DNA of 11,218 nucleotides, taken from positions 1-11,218 of the forward strand of contig CAMAUF010000037.1 of the NCBI GenBank assembly GCA_945861295.1, in the 5' to 3' direction. The notes below the pieces were generated by a model, which was given only the letters and a program-made list of their open reading frames with translations, searched no databases and was not told the origin of the DNA. A program made the translations under genes and the position numbers. Position 1 is the stretch's first letter, and the number at the start of each line of letters is the position of its first letter. The DNA is from a bacterium. Lineage in GTDB: Bacteria; Chloroflexota; Dehalococcoidia; Tepidiformales; Tepidiformaceae. This document shows, in pieces, positions 1 through 5,810 of the stretch.

Positions 1-1125
1 GGCGGCGACCCGTACCGTGCGCTCGGGCCTATGGGGATCATGGCGGCGAAGACGAACGCGTCGAAACAGAGCATCGGCGTCGACCTCAAGCATCCCGAAG
101 GCCTCGCGATTGTCCAGGGCCTTATCCGCGGCGCAAACGCGGTCATTCACAACTACCGGCCCGGCGTCCCCGAGCGGCTCGGCATCGGCTATGAGCAATG
201 CGAAGCGCTGCGGCCCGGCATCGTCCACGTTGGCATGAACGGCTATGGCCCCGAAGGGCCGGGCGCGCATCGCCCTTCGACGCACCCTGTGCCGGGCGCC
301 GGTATCGGCGGGGCGACGCTCCAGGCCGGCGGCGTCCACCGCGTCGATTCGGATGACCTCGAAGTCCTGCGCGCGACCGCAATCCGGCTCTTCCGCGCGA
401 ACGAAGCGAACCCGGACCCGAACACCTCGGTCGTGATCGCCTCCGCTAGCATGTTGGCGCTACTGGCGCAGCGCCGGTACGGGATCGGCCAGCGCGTCTA
501 CGTCGATATGTTCGGCGCCAACGCCTACGCCAACGCCGACGACATGGTCACCTACGCGGGCAGGCGGCCACGCCCCGGACCAGACGCGATGCTGTACGGC
601 CTCTCGGCGGCGTACCGGCTCTACTCCGCGGGTGGCGACTCCTGGGTCTTCGTCGCCCTCTGCAGCGATGCCGAGTTCAACGCCTTCCGGGCGGCTACTG
701 GCTTCGATCCGGCCGGCCGGTTCACGACAGCCGCCGCGCGCGCCGCGGGCGATGCCGCGTTGGCCGCCGAGCTTGGCGCGCTGTTTGCGGGAAAGCAGGC
801 CGACGCATGGGAAGCTGCGCTCGCCCCACGCGGCATCGGGTGCGTCCGCGCCGATGGCGCAATTCCCGGCGACTTCTGGCTCGATGACCCGCACGTGCGC
901 GAGAACGGCTTCATTACGCCGGTCGAGCACGCCGTCTACGGCGAGTCCTACCGCTGGGGGGCGTTGACCGTTTCGGACCGGACGCCCTCACCCGTCGGAC
1001 CCGGCTGCCTCGGCGGCGACCATACGCGCGCGCTGCTGGCTGGGCTGGGTTACGAGGAGGGCGACATCGAGCGGCTCTACGGGGCGGGGATTGTCTGGTC
1101 GGAGGCCGCCATCGGCGCAGCCTGA
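1..1125 (+). CDS. CaiB/BaiF family III CoA transferase, 5'-truncated
   Basis: The reading frame is open from base 1, so the ATG codons at 31 and 40 are internal. The first visible residues (GGDPYR, then the SIGVDLKHPEG segment) match the region about 60 residues into family III CoA transferases, so the N-terminal Rossmann part lies outside the window. Other family marks are VIHNYRPGVPERLGIGYE, the GYGPEGPG segment and a GIGQ turn at residues 161-164 of the frame. Known members move CoA between carboxylic acids or act as acyl-CoA racemases; the substrate cannot be read here. Where formyl-CoA transferase has its catalytic Asp a few residues after the GQ turn, this protein seems to have Gly172, with an Asp shifted to 169. 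It may be the inactive half of a two-domain enzyme, or my alignment may be off. It converges with the PIN toxin gene, 9 bp away. Confidence 0.9.
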   Translation, partial: GGDPYRALGPMGIMAAKTNASKQSIGVDLKHPEGLAIVQGLIRGANAVIHNYRPGVPERLGIGYEQCEALRPGIVHVGMNGYGPEGPGAHRPSTHPVPGAGIGGATLQAGGVHRVDSDDLEVLRATAIRLFRANEANPDPNTSVVIASASMLALLAQRRYGIGQRVYVDMFGANAYANADDMVTYAGRRPRPGPDAMLYGLSAAYRLYSAGGDSWVFVALCSDAEFNAFRAATGFDPAGRFTTAAARAAGDAALAAELGALFAGKQADAWEAALAPRGIGCVRADGAIPGDFWLDDPHVRENGFITPVEHAVYGESYRWGALTVSDRTPSPVGPGCLGGDHTRALLAGLGYEEGDIERLYGAGIVWSEAAIGAA

Positions 1126-1134
1126 GGTCGAGCG

Positions 1135-1545
1135 TCAAAAGAGTGGAACGAAGCCTTCCTGGGCGAAATGGCGGTCGCCGGTGAGGATCTCCGTGATGCC
1201 AAGACGCCGCATCGTCACCATCGAAATGCAATCGACGAGGCTGTACCCCTTGTCGAGGCGGCGTTCGTAGAGTTCGAGGCCAGCGAGGAACGAATCGTGG
1301 CTTTGCGGCTCGACGCGGACCGAACCTCTGTTGATGATCGCTCTCACCGATGTAGCCGCGAGCGCCCGAAGGCGAGGTTTGCCCCCGGCGAAATACGCCA
1401 GAACCTCGACCAGAACCTCCTCGGTCGTCACAAGCTGATATCCCGGACGGCTGATCAGCGCGCGCAGCGCGGTCTGTCGCCATTGATCGCTCGGATTCAG
1501 CATTGCGGCCCAATACCAGGTATCGACGAACAGCGCATCAGTCAG
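1135..1545 (-). CDS. PIN-domain ribonuclease toxin (VapC type), non-ATG start
   Basis: This is a VapC-like PIN ribonuclease, expected to cleave RNA when its antitoxin is lost. The first in-frame ATG (1503) would give 122 residues but would remove the essential first PIN strand. Reading upstream in frame gives LTDALFVDTWYW, with the first catalytic Asp at position 8 from the CTG at 1545. A TGA lies further upstream, and no ATG, GTG or TTG occurs in between. I therefore place the start at CTG 1545, or possibly CTG 1533, giving about 136 residues. Remaining acidic residues are in the EEVLVEVLAYF segment, in SLVDCIS and in the closing TGDRHFAQEGF motif, typical of the PIN C-terminus. The start region overlaps the antitoxin stop (1538-1540), so translational coupling is likely. 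Family is certain; the start is not. Confidence 0.82.
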   Translation of the reverse strand: MTDALFVDTWYWAAMLNPSDQWRQTALRALISRPGYQLVTTEEVLVEVLAYFAGGKPRLRALAATSVRAIINRGSVRVEPQSHDSFLAGLELYERRLDKGYSLVDCISMVTMRRLGITEILTGDRHFAQEGFVPLF

Positions 1546-1819
1546 GTGGAAGGCCCCTACGGTAGATCACCTCATCGATGTCGCTGGAGGGAGGGAGACC
1601 CTCGAAGTCCTCCAGCGGGACTGAGTCGGCCAGCCGCATCAGCTCCTGAATGATGGGTGGCAGTTCGGACCGATCGTCCGGCTGCCGCGCCGGATTGCTC
1701 CATCGGCCGGGCTTGGCCAGGGTCGCCGGCCCATTGCGCGCGATGAGTCCCAAGATTCCGCCAGCCTCGGCCTCGCTCATCTTTGAGACACGATCCAACA
1801 GCGCTTCTTTCGCGGTCAT
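1538..1819 (-). CDS. Putative antitoxin of the PIN toxin
   Basis: This 93-residue protein is assigned as an antitoxin by position: it lies directly upstream of the PIN toxin on the same strand and its stop overlaps the toxin start. The N-terminal part (TAKEALLDRVSKMSEAEAGG) reads as amphipathic helices. The C-terminal half is rich in Pro and acidic residues and ends in VIYRRGLPPD, as expected for a flexible toxin-binding tail. I see no ribbon-helix-helix or AbrB signature, so the DNA-binding type is unknown. ATG 1819 has a GGGTGG-like site just upstream. ATG 1831 would add four residues (MLGG) and is the main alternative. The frame stays open to 1999, but that extension runs antisense-like through the end of the oxygenase gene and is not credible. 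The oxygenase gene ends 46 bp upstream. Confidence 0.7.
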   Translation of the reverse strand: MTAKEALLDRVSKMSEAEAGGILGLIARNGPATLAKPGRWSNPARQPDDRSELPPIIQELMRLADSVPLEDFEGLPPSSDIDEVIYRRGLPPD

Positions 1820-1865
1820 GCCACCCAACATACCAGAATCACCAGCGCCCGGCCGCCCTCGGAAC

Positions 1866-3116
1866 TCAGCCGATCCGCGCACGCGTCGCGACCAGGTCCG
1901 CGAACGGGGTCGACGACGGCGCCACGGCCCCGCCGGAACGGACCCAGTACGCCTCCGGGTTCGCGGCTTGCGGCGGCTCGTCGCCCTCGCGGAGGTCACG
2001 GGCGAGCTTCAGCATCAGCTTACGCCACTCGATAATGGCGATATCGGTCGTGCCGAGGTGCTCCTTGGTGCGGTCGTAGATAGCGCCCTGGCTATCCTGG
2101 ATGTAGGAGTCCTGCTCGGAGATGCCCTTCACGCCGGTAAAACTCGTCGTCCGCTGGGCGGCGCGGTCGATCAGGTAGTCGTTGTCGCGGTTGCGGATGG
2201 GCCGCCAGAGGCTGTCGACCTCGGAGTGGATGCCGAAGCCGCCCGCCATCTGCGCGCGCTCGGTGTCCGTGATTGGCCGCCAGGGGTTCCAGGTGTAGCA
2301 ATAGATCCAGCAGTGCCGGTCGTCGATCGGTACCCACGTCTGGCCGTTCATGTTGTCTTGCGACATCGAACCCGGCGCGAGGCTGTGGTTGGGGACGAGG
2401 AACTGCGTGATCCGCCAATACAGGTCGTCGGAATCCGTGCTGCGCGCGCCGCCCACGACGAAGCCCGCCTCGTGGGGGATGACCGTGAAGCGCGGCGAAC
2501 CGTCGTTTTTCATCCATCGCACGGTCTGCGGCGAACGGTCGTCGACCTCCTTCGGCATGTGCAGGAACGAGAAGTGCGCCGTGTCGATCGCGCCTTCCAG
2601 GGACTGCGCCCAGTTGCACTCTTGGAGCTTCTTGGAGACGAACAGCTGCTCCGCGGGGAGGTGGCCGAACTCGAACTTCGGCAGCGGCGGCGTCAACTCC
2701 GCTGGCCCGAAATAGGCCCAGACCAGGCCGCCGTACTCGCGCACGGGGTACGCGCCAGCGCGGACCTTCTCCTTGAAGTTCGATTCCGCCGGCTCGCTTG
2801 GGAGGTCGAGGCAAGCCCCTGTGATGTCGAACTTCCAGCCGTGGTACACGCAACGCAGGCCGTGCTCTTCGTTGCGACCCCAGAAAAGCTCGGCCCCGCG
2901 ATGCGGGCAGCGCGCGTCGAGCAGCCCGATCCGGCCGGCCGTGTCGCGGAAGGCCACGAACTCCTCGCCGCAAACCTGAACGCGGACTGGGTCGCAGTCC
3001 GGGCCGGGCAGTTCCTGAGCCAGCAGGACGGGCATCCAGAAGCGGCGCAACAGGTCGCCCATGGGTGTGTCGTGGCTGGTTTGGGTAAGCGTCTCGTTGT
3101 CGTGGGCACTGAGCAT
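1866..3116 (-). CDS. Rieske [2Fe-2S] non-haem iron oxygenase, phthalate 4,5-dioxygenase-like
   Basis: This 416-residue protein is a Rieske oxygenase alpha subunit. The Rieske centre is visible as C70-P-H72-R-G and C89-V-Y-H92-G-W. The mononuclear iron site lies in the NWAQSLEGAIDTAHFSFLH segment (168-186), with His181 and His186 as ligands and Asp178 as the likely electron-transfer bridge. The third ligand should be an Asp in the 336-348 region. The start (TPMGDLLRRFWMPVLL) and the EQDSYIQDSQGAIYDRTKEH block are typical of the phthalate 4,5-dioxygenase group, which hydroxylates or demethylates aromatic acids. No reductase or ferredoxin gene is nearby, so electrons must come from a partner encoded elsewhere. 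The true substrate cannot be inferred; this group is very broad. The ribosome-binding site is weak (GGAG about 10 bases before the ATG). A 218-bp gap separates it from the sulfur-carrier gene, so it may have its own promoter. Confidence 0.93.
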   Translation of the reverse strand: MLSAHDNETLTQTSHDTPMGDLLRRFWMPVLLAQELPGPDCDPVRVQVCGEEFVAFRDTAGRIGLLDARCPHRGAELFWGRNEEHGLRCVYHGWKFDITGACLDLPSEPAESNFKEKVRAGAYPVREYGGLVWAYFGPAELTPPLPKFEFGHLPAEQLFVSKKLQECNWAQSLEGAIDTAHFSFLHMPKEVDDRSPQTVRWMKNDGSPRFTVIPHEAGFVVGGARSTDSDDLYWRITQFLVPNHSLAPGSMSQDNMNGQTWVPIDDRHCWIYCYTWNPWRPITDTERAQMAGGFGIHSEVDSLWRPIRNRDNDYLIDRAAQRTTSFTGVKGISEQDSYIQDSQGAIYDRTKEHLGTTDIAIIEWRKLMLKLARDLREGDEPPQAANPEAYWVRSGGAVAPSSTPFADLVATRARIG

Positions 3117-3142
3117 AGCGTCGGGCTCCGGCGAGGGTGTGT

Positions 3143-3176
3143 CCCGCTAGCGTGGCGGCGGCAGCGCCGGTGTCAA
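3143..3176 (-). promoter_or_regulatory. Possible promoter of the Rieske oxygenase gene
   Basis: On the minus strand a perfect TTGACA lies at 3176-3171, about 55 bases before the oxygenase ATG at 3116. The matching -10 element is poor: the best candidates lie around CTAG at 3150-3147 at non-ideal spacing. The gap (3117-3334) holds no gene and I found no clear terminator with a T-run in it, so read-through from the sulfur cluster is also possible. Confidence 0.22.
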
Positions 3177-3334
3177 GGGGGCGCCGCGGCGGCACAGGCC
3201 CGTCTCGCGCTGGTTGCGGCCAGAGCATCGACCGGGTAGACCTATAGTTCGATGCACGCTTCGCTGGCCCTCCCCGGCTGGTATACCGTGTGGCGCTATT
3301 TGGTTGACCCGGATGGACTCTGGCGTTGGCGCAC

Positions 3335-3622
3335 CTACCCGCCCGCCAGCGCGGGCAGGATGTCGAGGACATCGCCGGCCTTGACCGCGACATCGGCGCC
3401 ACCCATGTAGCGAATGTCCTCGTCGTTCAGGTAGATGTTGACGAAGCGGTGCAGCTTGCCGTCCGCTCCGTACATCTTCTGCCGGAAGCCCGGGAAGCGG
3501 CCATCCATATCCTCGAGGATGGCGGCGACGTTGGCGCCGGACGCGGTCACGCGCTTCTGGCCGCCCGTGAGGTTCTGGAGCACCGAGGTCACGCGGACCT
3601 GAATGGTTGGCGAATCGCTCAT
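3335..3622 (-). CDS. cysO: CysO/MoaD-like ubiquitin-fold sulfur-carrier protein
   Basis: This 95-residue beta-grasp protein ends in ALAGG, the Gly-Gly tail that an E1-like enzyme adenylates and converts to a thiocarboxylate. From memory of the family, the segments TGGQKRVTASG, GKLHRFVNIYLNDEDIRYMGG and ILPALAGG are much closer to mycobacterial CysO (sulfur donor for cysteine synthesis with CysM) than to molybdopterin MoaD or ThiS. ATG 3622 is preferred over the upstream ATG at 3673 because a strong GAGGAG site (3635-3630) sits 7 bases before it and the family begins there. It is the last gene of the rrf2-cysK-E1 group, 90 bp after the fusion gene. A strong hairpin lies in that gap. CysO function in this organism is inference; sulfur transfer for molybdenum cofactor or tRNA thiolation are alternatives. 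Confidence 0.88.
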   Translation of the reverse strand: MSDSPTIQVRVTSVLQNLTGGQKRVTASGANVAAILEDMDGRFPGFRQKMYGADGKLHRFVNIYLNDEDIRYMGGADVAVKAGDVLDILPALAGG

Positions 3623-3629
3623 CGTGTCT

Positions 3630-3635
3630 CTCCTC
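3630..3635 (-). promoter_or_regulatory. Ribosome-binding site of the free sulfur carrier
   Basis: The minus strand reads GAGGAG with 7 bases before ATG 3622. It fixes the start of the carrier gene and shows that this gene is translated independently, not by coupling. It lies only 6 bases after the strong hairpin at 3642-3671, whose 3' arm ends in CCTCC and could pair with this site. Confidence 0.75.
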
Positions 3636-3641
3636 TGTGGC

Positions 3642-3671
3642 GGAGGCGCGCGGGTCGCCCGGCGCGCCTCC
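3642..3671. repeat. Strong intercistronic hairpin between E1 fusion and cysO genes
   Basis: A perfect 10-bp inverted repeat, GGAGGCGCGC / GCGCGCCTCC (3642-3651 and 3662-3671), encloses a further 3-bp GGG/CCC stem with one bulged base and a 3-base loop. The whole lies in the 90-bp gap between the E1 fusion stop and the carrier start. No T-run follows on the minus strand, so it is not a standard intrinsic terminator. An RNA processing or stabilising element, or a translational switch at the carrier gene, fits better. Confidence 0.7.
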
Positions 3672-3712
3672 ATACCTGGATTTCCCTGGCGTGATTGCGA
3701 GTTCGAAGGCGG

Positions 3713-4822
3713 CTAGCCGCCGAACGGCGCCTCCCGGTGCGGGATCGGCGCTCCGCAGAACACCTCGTAGTCGATCAGTTCGTGGATCGTCGGGTTGTCG
3801 CCGCAGAGCGGGCAGTTCGGGTCCCGCCGTACCTTGACGACGCGGAATTCGAGCGAAAGGGCGTCATAGAGCAGCAGCCGGTTGACAAGCGGCTCGCCCA
3901 CTTCGAGGATGAGCTTGAGGACTTCGGTCGCCTGAATGCTGCCGATGGTCGCGCACATCGCGCCCAAGACGCCGGCTTCCGCGCAGCTCGGAACCATGCC
4001 GGGCGGCGGCGGCGCAGGATAGAGGCAGCGGTAGCAGCCCTTGCCGGGGATATACGTCGTGGCTTGGCCATCGAACATCAAGATCGAACCGTCGATTAAC
4101 GGCTTCTTGAGCAGGTAGCAGGCGTCGTTCACGAGGTAACGGGTGGCGAAGTTATCGGCGCCATTGATGACATAGTCGTACTCGCTGATGATCCGGAAGG
4201 CGTTGTCGCTCGTGATCGGCTCTTCGTGCGTGACGACCTCGACGTTCGGGTTGTGCGAGAGCAGCCGGGCCTTCGCCGAATCGACTTTCGGCATGCCGAT
4301 GCTCTCGGTCACGTGCAGGATCTGGCGCTGGAGGTTGGAGCGGTCGACGACGTCGAAGTCGACGATCCCGATCTTGCCGACGCCCGCCAGCGCGAGGTAC
4401 AGGGCAACCGGCGAACCGAGCCCGCCAGCGCCGATGATCAGCGCGCTCGATTGAATAATCTTGCGCTGCCCGGCGCTGCCGACTTGCGGCATGATCAGGT
4501 GCCGGCTGTAGCGCTCCACCATCTCGGGGGTCATGACGGCCGGGCCGGCGCCGCCCGCGAGCGCGGGGATGACCGCGACCTCGTCGCCCGCCTTGACTGC
4601 CGTCTCCTCGCCGCCCAGTTGCTCGATTTCGACCTGGTTGACGTACACGTTAATGTGACGGGCCATCTTCCCGGTCGCGTCCTGCAGTTGGGCGCCAAAG
4701 CCCGGGAACTGGCTGTCAAGATCCTTGAGGACCTCGCTGACGGTTGCGCCGGTGGCCTGCACGTTGGCGCGGTTTCCGACCAGGTGCCGGAACGGCGTTG
4801 GGATGTACACAGAAACGGACAT
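3713..4822 (-). CDS. Ubiquitin-like/E1 fusion: MoaD-CysO-like domain plus MoeB/ThiF-type adenylyltransferase
   Basis: This 369-residue protein has two domains. Residues 1-91 form a ubiquitin-fold domain ending in PALAGG and paralogous to the free carrier. Residues 97-360 are a complete MoeB/ThiF-type activating enzyme. It has the nucleotide loop GAGGLGSP (131-138), Asp155 and Asp157, the SNLQRQILH segment (162-170), zinc cysteine pairs C263/C266 and C337/C340, and the conserved Cys280 in the SCAEAGV segment. The enzyme should adenylate the C-terminal Gly of a ubiquitin-like carrier so that sulfur can be loaded. No rhodanese domain follows, unlike mycobacterial MoeZ. The fused carrier's Gly-Gly is internal, so it cannot be activated unless the chain is cut, yet the polypeptide itself ends in FGG. 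ATG 4822 is set by an AGGAGG site 5 bases upstream; the frame open to 4945 is ignored because it runs into cysK. It lies 67 bp after cysK. Confidence 0.92.
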   Translation of the reverse strand: MSVSVYIPTPFRHLVGNRANVQATGATVSEVLKDLDSQFPGFGAQLQDATGKMARHINVYVNQVEIEQLGGEETAVKAGDEVAVIPALAGGAGPAVMTPEMVERYSRHLIMPQVGSAGQRKIIQSSALIIGAGGLGSPVALYLALAGVGKIGIVDFDVVDRSNLQRQILHVTESIGMPKVDSAKARLLSHNPNVEVVTHEEPITSDNAFRIISEYDYVINGADNFATRYLVNDACYLLKKPLIDGSILMFDGQATTYIPGKGCYRCLYPAPPPPGMVPSCAEAGVLGAMCATIGSIQATEVLKLILEVGEPLVNRLLLYDALSLEFRVVKVRRDPNCPLCGDNPTIHELIDYEVFCGAPIPHREAPFGG

Positions 4823-4827
4823 TGAAT

Positions 4828-4833
4828 CCTCCT
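4828..4833 (-). promoter_or_regulatory. Consensus ribosome-binding site deciding the E1 fusion start
   Basis: The minus strand reads a perfect AGGAGG with 5 bases before ATG 4822. This rules out the longer open frame to 4945 and places the ubiquitin-like domain at the very N-terminus. It is the best ribosome-binding site in the cluster, which suggests that the fusion enzyme is made efficiently. Confidence 0.85.
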
Positions 4834-4872
4834 TGCGGCCGCCGGGCGAGGCGTCCGAGCATTGTGCGATAT

Positions 4873-4889
4873 GGCGCGCTTTCCGCGCC
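4873..4889. repeat. Hairpin directly after the cysteine synthase stop codon
   Basis: GGCGCG (4873-4878) and CGCGCC (4884-4889) form a perfect 6-bp stem with a 5-base loop, GAAAG on the transcript strand. It begins right after the cysteine synthase TGA (4892-4890). No T-run follows, so full termination is unlikely. It could protect the 3' end of an upstream processed transcript or cause partial termination. Confidence 0.5.
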
Positions 4890-5810
4890 TCAGAGATTGA
4901 CGCTGAGATACCGTTCGCCGGTATCACAGAGCATGGTGACGACACGCCGGCCTGGCCCGAGCTGGACGGCGACCTTGTTCGCGGCGATGACGTTGGCGGC
5001 GGCCGAAATCCCGACCAGAAGGCCCTCTTCGCGCGCCAGCCGCCGTGTCATGGCCAGCGCCTCTTTGTCTTCGATCCGGATCACTTCGTTGTAGATTTTC
5101 CGGTCCAACACGCCGGGCACGAAGCTCGCCCCGATGCCCTGGATGCCATGCATGCCAGCCCGGCCCCCGCTCAGGACAGGCGAGCGGGCCGGCTCGACGG
5201 CGTAAATCGTGATTCGGTCGCCCGCGTGCTCGCGCAAGTAACGGCCGACTCCCGTGACCGTGCCGCCTGTCCCGACGCCGGCCACGAAGGCATCGAGGTG
5301 GCCTTCCGTCGCCTCCCAGATCTCTGGGCCCGTCGTGCGGTAGTGGACCTCGGGGTTTGCTGGGTTCTCGAACTGCTGAGGCATGAAGTGCTTGTGCTTG
5401 GCGACGAGCTGCTGGGCCGCAAATACGGCGCCCGTCATGCCCTCGATCGCGGGCGTCAGGATCAGTTCGGCCCCATAACGCTCAAGCAATCGGCGCCGCT
5501 CCACCGACATGTCTTCCGGCATGGTCAGGATGAGGCGGTAGCCCTTCACGGCCGCCACCAGTGCCAGCCCAATCCCGGTATTGCCAGAAGTCGGCTCAAC
5601 GATGGTGTCGCCGGGCTTCAGCTTGCCCTCACGCTCGGCGGCTTCGACCATCGCCAACGCGATGCGGTCCTTGACGCTGCCACCAGGGTTAAGGTTTTCC
5701 ATCTTGCCGAGTACCTCTGCCGCCCCCGCGGGGACGACTCGGTTGAGGCGCACCAGTGGCGTCGCGCCGATGAAATCCAAGGCAGTCGAACCGATCGCGG
5801 GGCGGTTCAT
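4890..5810 (-). CDS. cysK: Cysteine synthase (O-acetylserine sulfhydrylase family, CysK type)
   Basis: This is a 306-residue fold-type II PLP enzyme that replaces the acetyl (or phosphate) group of an activated serine with sulfur to give cysteine. The PLP lysine is Lys47 in NPGGSVKDR. The substrate loop is PTSGNTG (73-79), the phosphate-binding loop GVGTGGT (178-184), and EPARSPVLSGG (206-216) is typical of CysK rather than of phosphoserine-using CysM. The Ser that contacts the PLP ring nitrogen is kept (Ser269), but the usual ISSGAA motif reads ISAAAN (268-273). ATG 5810 overlaps the rrf2 stop as ATGA, with a GGGAG site inside the end of rrf2, so the two genes are translationally coupled. 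The E1 fusion and a CysO-like carrier follow, so the sulfur donor may be a protein thiocarboxylate rather than free sulfide. That is inference. Confidence 0.93.
   Translation of the reverse strand: MNRPAIGSTALDFIGATPLVRLNRVVPAGAAEVLGKMENLNPGGSVKDRIALAMVEAAEREGKLKPGDTIVEPTSGNTGIGLALVAAVKGYRLILTMPEDMSVERRRLLERYGAELILTPAIEGMTGAVFAAQQLVAKHKHFMPQQFENPANPEVHYRTTGPEIWEATEGHLDAFVAGVGTGGTVTGVGRYLREHAGDRITIYAVEPARSPVLSGGRAGMHGIQGIGASFVPGVLDRKIYNEVIRIEDKEALAMTRRLAREEGLLVGISAAANVIAANKVAVQLGPGRRVVTMLCDTGERYLSVNL

Noticed and set aside
1650..3239. 529-residue open frame on the plus strand opposite the Rieske gene
   Set aside because: Its composition is the Arg/Val/Ala/Asp-rich type produced opposite a real gene in GC-rich DNA. 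It has no recognisable domain, while the minus strand encodes a complete Rieske oxygenase with all metal ligands.
3642..3671. Intrinsic terminator at the strong hairpin
   Set aside because: No T-run follows on the transcribed strand and the next gene begins 20 bases later with a good ribosome-binding site.
3713..4945. Longer start of the E1 fusion at 4945
   Set aside because: It would overlap the end of the cysteine synthase gene by 56 bases, and the consensus AGGAGG sits exactly before ATG 4822.
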